A DNA stretch of 64,000 nucleotides. Origin: CAJBVW01 sp964457335. GTDB lineage: Bacteria; Myxococcota_A; UBA796; SXON01. The position numbers were made by a program, and so were the translations under genes. Shown here piece after piece: positions 42,223 through 50,429 of the stretch (its first letter is position 1; each line of letters starts with the position of its first letter). Under the pieces are notes generated by a model. That model made no database searches. It was not told the origin of the DNA and saw only the letters and a program-made list of their open reading frames with translations. The DNA lies in NCBI GenBank assembly GCA_964457335.1, contig CAYWGD010000012.1:1-64000 (forward strand), given 5' to 3'.

Positions 42223-45200
42223 TCAGGCGGCGTCGAGGGGATCGGCCGCGGAGGAGGAGGCCACGAGCGCCTGGAGCGCGTCGCGACCGTAGCGGAGGAA
42301 CACGGTCGGCGTGACGACCATGTCCAGGAGCGTGGACGAGAGCAGGCCGCCGAGGATGACCTGGGCGACGGGCGTGAGGATCTCCTTGCCGGGCGTGCCC
42401 GCCGCGAACGCGAGCGGGAGCAGCGCGATGCCGGCGCAGAGCGCGGTCATGGCGACGGGGACGAGGCGCTCCAGCGAGCCGCGCACGACCATCTCGGGGC
42501 CGAAGGTCTCCCCTTCGTGCCGGACGAGGTGGATGTAGTGGGAGATCATCAGGATCGTGTTGCGGGAGGCGATGCCGCAGAGGGTGACGAAGCCCACGAG
42601 CGTCGCGACGGAGAGCGGCTGCCCGGAGATCCAGATCGCGGCGACGGAGCCGATGAGCGCGAGCGGGATGTTGAGCAGCACCTGGAGCGTGAGCGCGTGC
42701 GAGCGGAAGTGCGCGAAGAGCACCGCGTACATGCCCGCGAGCGAGAGCAGCGAGAGGAGCCCGATCGTGCGGCTCGCGGACTGCTGGCTCTCGAACTGGC
42801 CGCCGATGGTGACGTAGTAGCCGGCGGGCAGCGTCATCCCGTCGAGCGCGGCGCGGATGTCGGCCACGACGCTCCCGACGTCGCGCCCGGCGGTGTTCGC
42901 GGAGATCGCGATGCGGCGCTGGCCGTCCTCGTGGATGACCTGGTTCGGCCCGGTGCCGGTCGAGACCTCGGCGAGCTGGCCGAGCGTGACGACGCGCCCC
43001 CCCTCGCCGGGCTCCGGGGTGAGCACCACCGGGGCGACGCCGATGCGGTCGACGTCCTCGCGCCAGGCGGGGGCGTAGCGCACCACGAGGTCGAGGCTCC
43101 GGAGCCCCTCCAGGACCTGCCCGACCCGGACGCCGCCGAGCGCGGTCTCGAGATCCTCGGCGAGGTGGCCGGGCGGGACGCCGAAGCGCTTCGCGGCGTC
43201 GCGGTCCACGCGCACCTGCACCTGCGGGACGAGCACCTGGCGCTCCACCTGGAGGTCCACGAGGCCGGGGATCGTCGCGAGGCGCTCCTCCACGCGCGCG
43301 GCCTCCGCGCGGAGCGTGGCGAGGTCGGGGCCGAAGAGCTTGAGCGCGATCTGTGCGCGCACGCCGGAGAGCAGGTGGTCGAGGCGGTGGCTGATGGGCT
43401 GGCCGATGTTCACGACCACGCCGGGGAGGCGCGCGAGGCGGGCGCGGATGTCGGCCAGCACGTCGTCGCGGGGACGCCCCCCCGCCTCGAAGTCGACGTC
43501 GATCTCGGTGTAGTGGACGCCCTCGGCGTGCTCGTCCATCTCGGCGCGGCCGGTGCGGCGGCCGGTGCTCTCGACCTCGGGGACCTCGAGCAGGAGCTTC
43601 TCGGCGAGGGTGCCGAGCACGTCGGACTCCTCCAGGCTCGTGCCGGGCGTGGCGAGGAGGTTGATGGTGGCGGTGCCCTCGTTGAAGGGCGGCAGGAAGC
43701 TCGTCCCGAGGAACGGGACGCTCGCGGCGGCGAGGAGCACGGCGGCGGCGGTGCCGGCGAGCACGGTGCGCGGGCGGGGGAGCGCCCAGGCCAGCACGCG
43801 CCGGTCGAGGCCCTTGAGCGTGCGGACGAGCCAGCCGTCGCCGTGCTCGCGGGTGCTGGCGGCGCGCGGGAGCAGGTACGACGCGAGGACCGGCGTCACC
43901 GTGAGCGACACGACCATCGAGGCGAGGATCGACGCGATGTAGGCGATGCCGAGCGGCGCGAAGAGCCGGCCCTCGATGCCCGAGAGCGCGAAGAGCGGCA
44001 CGAACACGAGGATCACGAGGATCGTCGAGAAGACGATGGAGCTCCGGACCTCCACGCTCGCGTCGAGGATCACCCGGAAGGCCGGGCGCGGGCTCGGCGA
44101 GGCGCGGTTCTCGCGGAGGCGGCGGAAGACGTTCTCGACGTCCACGATCGCGTCGTCGACGAGCTCACCGATGGCGACCGCGAGGCCGCCGAGCGTCATC
44201 GTGTTGATGGTGAGGCCGAAGGCCTGGAGCGCGAGGGCCGCCACCACGAGCGAGAGGGGGATGGCGGTCAGCGTGATCGCGGTCGTGCGGACGTTCAGCA
44301 GGAACAGGACGAGGATGACCGCGACGAGGATCGCGCCGTCGCGGAGCGCCTCCTCGACGTTGGCGACGGAGGCCTCGATGAAGTCGGCCTGCCGGAAGAG
44401 CGGCACGAGCTCGACGCCGGGCGGGAGCGCGCGGCGGAGCTCGTCCAGCGCTCCCTCGACCTGCCCGGTGAGCGCGATCGTGTCGGTGCCGGGCTGCTTC
44501 TGGACGGAGAGCACGACGGCGGGCCGCCCGTTCACGCCCGCGTCGCCCCGCATCGTGCCGACGCCGCGGCGCACGTCGGCCACGTCGGCGAGCGTGAGGG
44601 GCACGCCGTCCCGCGTGGCGACGACCGTGTCGCCGATGGCGGCGGGGTCGGACGTGCGGGCGAGGTTGCGGACGACGTACTCCTGGCTCTGGCGGTCGAG
44701 GAAGCCGCCGGTGGTGCTCCCCTGCGCGCCCGCGGCGGCCTCGCGCACGTCCTCCAGGGTGAGGCCCCGCTGCGCGAGGCGGTCGGGGTGCACCTCGACG
44801 TGGAGCTGCTCGACGCCGCCGCCGATCGCGATCACCGAGGAGATGCCGGGGATGGCGAGCAGGCGCGGGCGGAGCGTCCAGTCGGCGAGGGTCCGGAGCT
44901 CCGGGCCGGGGACGGTGCCCTCGGGCGAGACGACGCCGACGAGGAGGATCTCGCCCATGATCGAGCTCACCGGGCCCATGACGGGCACGACGCCCTCGGG
45001 GAGCTGCTCGGCCACCTGCGCGGTGCGCTCGGCCACCTGCTGGCGGGCCCGGTAGATGTCCACGTCCCAGTCGAACTCGACCCACGCGACCGAGAGCCCG
45101 ACGGCGCTCTGCGAGCGCACCCGCTCGACCCCGGGGGCGCCGTTCATGGAGGTCTCGATCGGGCGCGTGACGAGGAGCTCGACCTCCTCGGGGGAGAGCC

Positions 45201-45363
45201 CGCCCGCCTCGGTCAGGAGCGTCACGGTGGGCCGGTTGAGGTCGGGGAAGACGTCGACCGGGAGGCGCGCCGCGGACCAGCCGCCCCAGGCGAGCACGAC
45301 CGCCGCCACCACCAGCACGAACAGCCGGTTCTGGAGCGAGAAGCGGATGAGCGCGTCGAACAT
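42223..45363 (-). CDS. Heavy-metal efflux RND transporter
   Basis: This is a 1046-aa inner-membrane pump of the HME-RND family (CusA/CzcA-like). The start MFDALIRFSLQNRLFVLVVAAVVLAWGGWSAARLPVDVFPDLNRPTV is typical, as are VTRPIETSMNGAPGVERVRSQSAVGLS and the TM4 proton-relay segment GELVDDAIVDVENVFRRL with its acidic residues. Porter-domain text such as GRAEMDEHAEGVHYTEIDVDF also belongs to this family. The TM4 motif differs from both classic CusA and CzcA, so the metal cannot be fixed by motif. It drives tripartite efflux with the adaptor at 45364 and probably the TolC-type protein at 50430. Its ATG abuts the adaptor stop. Confidence 0.9.
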   Translation of the reverse strand: MFDALIRFSLQNRLFVLVVAAVVLAWGGWSAARLPVDVFPDLNRPTVTLLTEAGGLSPEEVELLVTRPIETSMNGAPGVERVRSQSAVGLSVAWVEFDWDVDIYRARQQVAERTAQVAEQLPEGVVPVMGPVSSIMGEILLVGVVSPEGTVPGPELRTLADWTLRPRLLAIPGISSVIAIGGGVEQLHVEVHPDRLAQRGLTLEDVREAAAGAQGSTTGGFLDRQSQEYVVRNLARTSDPAAIGDTVVATRDGVPLTLADVADVRRGVGTMRGDAGVNGRPAVVLSVQKQPGTDTIALTGQVEGALDELRRALPPGVELVPLFRQADFIEASVANVEEALRDGAILVAVILVLFLLNVRTTAITLTAIPLSLVVAALALQAFGLTINTMTLGGLAVAIGELVDDAIVDVENVFRRLRENRASPSPRPAFRVILDASVEVRSSIVFSTILVILVFVPLFALSGIEGRLFAPLGIAYIASILASMVVSLTVTPVLASYLLPRAASTREHGDGWLVRTLKGLDRRVLAWALPRPRTVLAGTAAAVLLAAASVPFLGTSFLPPFNEGTATINLLATPGTSLEESDVLGTLAEKLLLEVPEVESTGRRTGRAEMDEHAEGVHYTEIDVDFEAGGRPRDDVLADIRARLARLPGVVVNIGQPISHRLDHLLSGVRAQIALKLFGPDLATLRAEAARVEERLATIPGLVDLQVERQVLVPQVQVRVDRDAAKRFGVPPGHLAEDLETALGGVRVGQVLEGLRSLDLVVRYAPAWREDVDRIGVAPVVLTPEPGEGGRVVTLGQLAEVSTGTGPNQVIHEDGQRRIAISANTAGRDVGSVVADIRAALDGMTLPAGYYVTIGGQFESQQSASRTIGLLSLLSLAGMYAVLFAHFRSHALTLQVLLNIPLALIGSVAAIWISGQPLSVATLVGFVTLCGIASRNTILMISHYIHLVRHEGETFGPEMVVRGSLERLVPVAMTALCAGIALLPLAFAAGTPGKEILTPVAQVILGGLLSSTLLDMVVTPTVFLRYGRDALQALVASSSAADPLDAA

Positions 45364-47043
45364 TCAGCGACCGGCGAGGCTGCGGAGCGTGTAGCTGCCG
45401 TCGACCACCACGCGATCGCCGGGGGCGAGGCCGCCGAGGATCTCCCAGGCGCCGCCCGCGCGGGCGCCGACGCGCAGCTCCCGGGCCTCGAAGCGCTCGG
45501 GCCCCGTCTTCACGAAGGCGAGCCGGGCGCCGTTGCTGTCCACGACGGCCGCGACGGGGGCGACGAGCGCGTCCCGGGCGGGCCCGCGGCCGATCCAGGC
45601 GGTCGCGCCCATGCCGGGGCGGAGGCCGAGGTCGCCGCCCTCGACGGCGAGGGTGACGCGGACGGCGCCGGTCGCGGGGTCGGCCTCCTGGCCGGCGTCG
45701 AGGACGACGGCGGAGAGCGTGCGCTCGGGGGCGGCCGCGGCGGTCACCACGGCGGTGGCGCCCTCGACGAGGCCGAGGGCGAGCCGCTCGGGCACGTCGG
45801 CCTCGAGCCAGAGGCCGGCGGTGTCCACCACGCGGAAGAGCGGGCTGCCGGCGCCCACCTGGTCGCCCGGGCGCGCCTCGATGGCGCCGAGCTTGCCGTC
45901 GAGCGGCGCGCGGATGGGCACGGTGACGCCGCCCGAGAGCGTGGCCAGGGCGGCCTCGGCCTCGCGCAGCGTGGTGCGCGCGATGTCCACGGCGCCGCGC
46001 AACGCGACGCGGTCCCGCTCGGAGAGCGCGTCGCCGAGGGAGTCGATGGCGGCGGCGTCGCGCTCGGCGAGGTCCAGCGCGGTGCGGGCCCCGGCCAGGC
46101 GCGTGGCGGCGTCGCTGCGCTCCTGGGCGATGGTGGCGCGGTCGGCGCTGGTCGGGAGCTCGCGGAGCAGCGCGAGCGTGTCGCCGGCCTTCACGGGCTG
46201 GCCGGGGCGCGGGAAGCCGCCCGGCGGGGCGACGAGCACCCCGTCGATGGGCGCGCCGAGCGTGGCGGCCTCGCCGGGGCGCGCGACGAAGCGGCCCAGG
46301 GCGGGGACGCGCTCCTGGAAGAGGTCGCGGGCGAGCACGGCGGTGCGCAGGCCGACGAGGAACTGGCCGTCCATCGGGAGCGTGATGGCGCCGCCCGCGG
46401 GGGCGGTGGGGGCCGCGGTCGCCTCGCCGTGGTCCTCGCCGCCGTGGGCCGCGACGTCACGGGCCTGCACGGCGACACCCGCCGCGAGCAGCGTGGCCGC
46501 CGCCGCCGCGCCCCTGCCCCGCCCGAACAGCCACCCGACGAGCACGCCGAAGAGGCCGACCACCGCGACGAGCGCGAGCACGCCGGCGCCGGCGAGGGCG
46601 AGCGTGGGTGTGGGGGTGCCCGCGGGGGCGGCGGGCGGGTCGAAGTGGAGCCCGGTGATCGCGAGCACGTCGGAGGTCGCGGGGGTCGTGACGACCAGGG
46701 CGCCCGCGTAGTCGCCGTGGGCGGGGAGCGTGAGCGGGCCGTGGTAGACGCCCGGCGGGCCCTTGCTGCCGAGCTCGGCCTGGGCCGCCGCGGGGCCGCT
46801 GAGCGTGAGGGCGAGCGTGGCGCCCTCGACCGGGGCGCTCGTCGCGTAGTCGGCCAGGAGCAGCGTGGCGTCGACCGGGGTGCCCGGGGCCGCCTGCGGC
46901 ACGTGGAGCACCGCCTCGAAGGCCCCGGAGGCCGCGGAGACGGAGAGGCCGTCGCCCCCCACCGCGACCACCGGGGCCGCGGGGGCGCCGTGGTCCTCGC
47001 CGCCGTGGGCGCGCGTCCGGGGAACGAAGAGCAGCGCGAGCAT
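45364..47043 (-). CDS. RND periplasmic adaptor with N-terminal metal-binding fusion
   Basis: This is a 559-aa protein. After a short signal (MLALLFVPRTRA) comes AHGGEDHG, an Ig-like YtkA-type domain (residues ~20-150), a transmembrane helix (LALAGAGVLALVAVVGLFGVLVGWLFG), and a second AHGGEDHG. The rest is a membrane-fusion protein: lipoyl-type half-motifs GAPIDGVLVAPPGGFPRPGQPVKAGDTL and IRAPLDGKLGAIEARPGDQVGAGSPL around a coiled coil, then beta-barrel domains. Most CusB/CzcB adaptors lack the N-terminal domain and helix, so this is a fusion. The ATG at 47043 is preferred to a GTG at 47055. First gene of the pump operon. Confidence 0.85.
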   Translation of the reverse strand: MLALLFVPRTRAHGGEDHGAPAAPVVAVGGDGLSVSAASGAFEAVLHVPQAAPGTPVDATLLLADYATSAPVEGATLALTLSGPAAAQAELGSKGPPGVYHGPLTLPAHGDYAGALVVTTPATSDVLAITGLHFDPPAAPAGTPTPTLALAGAGVLALVAVVGLFGVLVGWLFGRGRGAAAAATLLAAGVAVQARDVAAHGGEDHGEATAAPTAPAGGAITLPMDGQFLVGLRTAVLARDLFQERVPALGRFVARPGEAATLGAPIDGVLVAPPGGFPRPGQPVKAGDTLALLRELPTSADRATIAQERSDAATRLAGARTALDLAERDAAAIDSLGDALSERDRVALRGAVDIARTTLREAEAALATLSGGVTVPIRAPLDGKLGAIEARPGDQVGAGSPLFRVVDTAGLWLEADVPERLALGLVEGATAVVTAAAAPERTLSAVVLDAGQEADPATGAVRVTLAVEGGDLGLRPGMGATAWIGRGPARDALVAPVAAVVDSNGARLAFVKTGPERFEARELRVGARAGGAWEILGGLAPGDRVVVDGSYTLRSLAGR

Positions 47044-47159
47044 CGGGTCCACCACCTCGCGCCGGGCTTACGCAAGCACCGTGCCACCCGCCGCGGGGGC
47101 GAAAAGGCCCGGCCGGGAGCGGTCCGGGGGGCGAAAGCGTGACCGGTCCGGGCGTGGGC

Positions 47160-47176
47160 GTGACCGCGGCGGTCAC
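47160..47176. promoter_or_regulatory. Palindromic operator candidate upstream of the RND operon
   Basis: GTGACCGCGGCGGTCAC has 8-bp arms around one G. It lies in the 221-bp divergent region between the pump operon and a small lipoprotein gene. The regulator is not known; no repressor gene is adjacent. Confidence 0.5.
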
Positions 47177-47264
47177 ACCCGCGCCCTGGGCGATCACGTT
47201 CGTCGCGCGGCCCTTTCCACGCGAGGCACGGCGTCGTAGAAGGGGCGCGTACCTGGAGACGCCC

Positions 47265-47654
47265 ATGCCCCGCATCCTCCTCCCCCTGCTCCTCGTCGCG
47301 TGCGTCACCAAGGACGGCGACTCCGCCGCCGGGGAGACGGGCGACACGGCCGACACGACGGACACCGCCCCGGCCTGCGCCACGCTGAACGGCGGGACCG
47401 ACTGGGCGTGGCAGGGCGAGTGCCCGCAGATGCGCACCCCGTGCGACATCGTCGTGAGCGGCTGCGAGCTCGCCATCGACTACGCCGCGGACGGCGGGAT
47501 GACGATGGGGATGCCCTACGCCGGCACGATCGAGGGCGACACGATCACGTTCGAGGACGGCGACACGGTCGACGGCTGCGTCGGCACGATCGAGGACGCG
47601 GACAGCGTCACCGGCAGCTGCGCCGGCGGGTGTACGTTCACGTTGCGCCGGTAG
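47265..47654 (+). CDS. Small Cys-containing lipoprotein
   Basis: This is a 129-aa lipoprotein (MPRILLPLLLVAC) with an Asp/Thr linker (SAAGETGDTADTTDTAPAC). The mature domain is small, with paired Cys (GECPQMRTPCDIVVSGC and DGCVGTIEDADSVTGSCAGGC) and a MTMGMPYAG Met-rich turn that could bind copper. I do not recognise the family. It ends directly in dispersed-element copy D. Its position in the metal island suggests a metal-related role, which is only inferred. Confidence 0.65.
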   Translation: MPRILLPLLLVACVTKDGDSAAGETGDTADTTDTAPACATLNGGTDWAWQGECPQMRTPCDIVVSGCELAIDYAADGGMTMGMPYAGTIEGDTITFEDGDTVDGCVGTIEDADSVTGSCAGGCTFTLRR

Positions 47655-47726
47655 GGCACCCGAGCCGCCGACGCCCCGGGCGGCACGACGCCGACGCAGG
47701 GGCCGCGTCCGCGCGGCCGGCTGCCC
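47654..47726 (+). repeat. Dispersed intergenic element, copy D
   Basis: It runs GGGCACCCGAGCCGCCGACG to CGGCCGGCTGCCC and starts on the last base of the 47265-47654 stop codon, filling the gap to the convergent dehydrogenase. It is most like copy C. Confidence 0.6.
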
Positions 47727-47739
47727 AGCCCCCGGGTCG

Positions 47740-48804
47740 TCAGGGCGTGATCGCCACCTTGAGCACCCCCTCCTTCCGGTCGCCGAAGAGCGCGTAGGCG
47801 GCGCCGATGTCGGCGAGGCGGAAGTGGTGGGTGACGAGCGGCGCGGGGTCGAAGTGCCCGGTGCGCACGAGCTCGAGCAGCCGGCGCATGCGCTCCTTCC
47901 CGCCGGGGCAGAGCGTGGTGACGACGCGGTAGTCGCCGATGCCGGCGGCGAAGGCGTCGTAGGGGATGGCGAGCTTGCCGCTGTAGACGCCGAGGCTCGA
48001 GAGCGTGCCCGCCGGGCGGAGGCTGCGCAGGGCGGCCTCGAAGGTGGCCTGGGTGCCGAGGGCCTCGATGGCCACGTCCGCGCCCCCGTCGGTGAGGCGG
48101 CGCACCTCGGCGGCCGGGTCGCAGGCCGCCGGGTCGAGCACCACGTCGGCGCCGAAGCGCCTGGCCATGACGCGGCGGTGGGGGTCGGGGTCAACCGCGA
48201 CGACGAGGGCCGCGCCCCGGAGCCGCGCGCCCGCGGTGGCGCAGAGCCCGATGGGGCCCTGGGCGTAGACGACCACGGCGTCCCCGACGCGGATGTCGGC
48301 CGACTCGGCGCCGGCGAAGCCCGTGGACGTGATGTCGGCCAGGAGCACCGCCTGCTCGTCGGTGACGCCGTCGGGGATGGGCGCGAGGTTGGCCGCGGCG
48401 TCGGGCACCACGAGGTACTCCGCCTGCGCGCCGTCGATCGTGTTGCCGAAGCGCCAGCCGCCGAGGGCGTGGTAGCCGGCCTCGCGGCCGCACTGCGCGG
48501 CGTGCCCCGAGAGGCAGGCGCGGCACTGCCCGCACGGGGTGATGGCGCCCACGAGCACGCGCTGCCCGATCTCGACGTGGCGCACGCCGGCGCCGCGCGC
48601 CTCGACCACGCCGACGGCCTCGTGCCCGATGACGAGGCCCGGCCGCACGGCGTACTCGCCGCGGACGATGTGGAGGTCGGTGCCGCAGATGGTCGTCAGC
48701 GTGACGCGCAGGAGCGCCTCGCCGGGGCCGGGCATGGGCCGCGGCACCTCCTCGAGGCCGAACTTGCCGGCTCCGCGGAACACGTTGGCGCGCATCGTGG
48801 ACAT
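47740..48804 (-). CDS. Zinc-dependent alcohol dehydrogenase family protein
   Basis: This is a 354-aa medium-chain dehydrogenase. The catalytic zinc ligands lie in TICGTDLHIVRG and GHEAVGVVEARG, and the structural zinc site is CGQCRACLSGHAAQC. The NAD(P) fold contains AQGPIGLCATAGARLRGA, with the usual GxGxxG reading QGPIG. It oxidises an alcohol or reduces an aldehyde in the cytoplasm. It lies between metal-resistance genes, convergent with the small lipoprotein, but need not be part of that system. The start is the ATG behind a G-rich site at 48804. Confidence 0.88.
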   Translation of the reverse strand: MSTMRANVFRGAGKFGLEEVPRPMPGPGEALLRVTLTTICGTDLHIVRGEYAVRPGLVIGHEAVGVVEARGAGVRHVEIGQRVLVGAITPCGQCRACLSGHAAQCGREAGYHALGGWRFGNTIDGAQAEYLVVPDAAANLAPIPDGVTDEQAVLLADITSTGFAGAESADIRVGDAVVVYAQGPIGLCATAGARLRGAALVVAVDPDPHRRVMARRFGADVVLDPAACDPAAEVRRLTDGGADVAIEALGTQATFEAALRSLRPAGTLSSLGVYSGKLAIPYDAFAAGIGDYRVVTTLCPGGKERMRRLLELVRTGHFDPAPLVTHHFRLADIGAAYALFGDRKEGVLKVAITP

Positions 48805-48837
48805 GGTGCCCCCCCGGGACACCATGCGCACCCGTCG

Positions 48838-50274
48838 TCACTCGACCAGGAAGAACCCCGCCATCCCGAGCTCCGCATGCTCGAGGATGTGGCAGTGGAA
48901 CATCCACTCCCCCGGGTTGTCGAGCTCGCTGGCGAGCTCCACCGTGGCGTACGGCGGGATGTCGAAGGTGTCCTTCCAGCCGTCGATCGCCGGGGGCACG
49001 CCGTCCACGGCGAGGACCTGGAAGCGGTTGCCGTGCAGGTGGAAGGGGTGGTGCATCTCCGAGTCGTTCTGGACCACGAAGCCGGTCGGGACGTTGCCCT
49101 CCACCATCACCATCGGCACGTCCGGGTAGGACGCGCCGTCGATCGTGACGATGCCGTTCATCATGTCCTCGTCGAGCACCCAGGTGTGCGCGACGGGCTC
49201 CTCGCCGGTGAAGGACGGGAGGTCGTCGGCCGGGAGCGTCATCGGCGTGGGCGTGCCGGCCTCCTCCCCGATCACGAAGGACATGACGGGGTTCTCGCCC
49301 TCCCCCATCGGGTCCCACTCGGACATGTGGGCGTCCTCGTCGTGCAGGTGGAAGCGCGCGTTCATGAGCCGCAGCTCGTCGCCCGGGCTCCCGACCCAGT
49401 CGACCGCCACGATCGCGCGCTCGCCGGGCCCGAGGACCAGGTTGTCGACGGGGACCTCCTCGGCGAGCCAGCCGCCGTCGGTGGCGACCACGCGCATCTG
49501 CTGGCCCTCGAGCGTGAGATCGAAGTAGCGGGCGTTCGCGGCGTTCACGAGGCGGAGGAGCATGGTCTCGCCCGCCTTGACCTCGACGCGCCGGTCGGAG
49601 CGGCCGTTCGCGAGGAGCAGGTTCCCGAGGCGGCCCATGAGCTGCATGTGCTCGGTGTCCTTCGGGGCGATCTGGAGCGTGTCCTCGTCGAGGAGCACGT
49701 CGTCGAGCACCACGGGGAGGTCGCAGTCGACGCGGGGCTCGTCGGGGTGGCGGACCACGATGCGGCCGTAGAGCCCGCGCTCCAGGTCCTGCTCGGTCGC
49801 CATGTGCGGGTGGTACCAGTAGAAGCCTGCGTCGATGATCGGGAGCTCGTAGGTGAAGGAGCCGCCGGCCGGGACCATGTCCATCATGCGGATGGCGCCG
49901 TCCATCTCGTCGGGGACGCGCAGCCCGTGCCAGTGCACGGTGGACTCGTAGTCGAGCCCGTTGGTGAACTCCGCGCGGAGCGTCTGCCCGAGCTCCACCT
50001 CGATGACCGGCCCGGGGACCTCGCCGTTGTAGGCGAGGCCGTCCTCGAGCGGCGTGCCGGTGCCGGGGTCCCAGGCGTGCGGGGCCTGCTCCAGCGTGAC
50101 GGCGACGAACTTGTCGGAGGGATCGAGGTCGGCGGCGGGGGTGAAGCCGCAGCGCTCGGGCGGCGCGAAATGGTCGCCGGTGTCGTCGGGGTCGGTGTCC
50201 GCGGCGCCTCCGGGGCCCGCGGGATCCTTGGTGTCGGTGCAGGCCGAGAGCAGGAGCAGGAGCGTCGGGAGCAT
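48838..50274 (-). CDS. Multicopper oxidase, lipoprotein type
   Basis: This is a 478-aa lipoprotein (MLPTLLLLLSAC) with an Asp/Thr linker. All four copper motifs of a laccase-type oxidase are present: HWHGLRVP, WYHPHM, HHPFHLHG and HCHILEHAELGM, with the C-H-C-H(I)LEH arrangement supplying type 1 and trinuclear ligands. It should oxidise Cu(I) or a phenolic compound using oxygen at the outer side of the envelope. It is divergent from the TolC gene at 50430, sharing a 155-bp promoter region. Confidence 0.93.
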   Translation of the reverse strand: MLPTLLLLLSACTDTKDPAGPGGAADTDPDDTGDHFAPPERCGFTPAADLDPSDKFVAVTLEQAPHAWDPGTGTPLEDGLAYNGEVPGPVIEVELGQTLRAEFTNGLDYESTVHWHGLRVPDEMDGAIRMMDMVPAGGSFTYELPIIDAGFYWYHPHMATEQDLERGLYGRIVVRHPDEPRVDCDLPVVLDDVLLDEDTLQIAPKDTEHMQLMGRLGNLLLANGRSDRRVEVKAGETMLLRLVNAANARYFDLTLEGQQMRVVATDGGWLAEEVPVDNLVLGPGERAIVAVDWVGSPGDELRLMNARFHLHDEDAHMSEWDPMGEGENPVMSFVIGEEAGTPTPMTLPADDLPSFTGEEPVAHTWVLDEDMMNGIVTIDGASYPDVPMVMVEGNVPTGFVVQNDSEMHHPFHLHGNRFQVLAVDGVPPAIDGWKDTFDIPPYATVELASELDNPGEWMFHCHILEHAELGMAGFFLVE

Positions 50275-50378
50275 GCGGGCCTCGATGTGACGGGGACGAT
50301 CACGCCCCGCGGGCGGGCGCGGGCGCTTCGGGGATCGATAGCAAACCGCGGGCCATCGCGACCCTGCCCGTCGAGGCT

Positions 50379-50403
50379 GTAATGCTCCCGCGCCCCGTGC
50401 GTC
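50379..50403 (+). promoter_or_regulatory. Shared metal-island promoter element, copy 1
   Basis: GTAATGC, 14 bp, CGTC, ending 26 bp before the TolC-type gene. The same bipartite element with the same spacing occurs at 53215 and 54816. CGTC is the common -10 core of ECF promoters. Proposed target of the CorE-like sigma factor. Confidence 0.6.
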
Positions 50404-50429
50404 CGCCCCCTCGAAAGGAGGATCGGACC

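Noticed and set aside
42148..47142. 1664-residue plus-strand open frame
   Set aside because: It is antisense to the clear RND operon and composed of low-complexity Glu/Arg/Gly text.
50275..50429. GTAATGC-N14-CGTC element for the minus-strand multicopper oxidase
   Set aside because: The reverse complement of the element is not present in its promoter region; only the plus-strand copy is.
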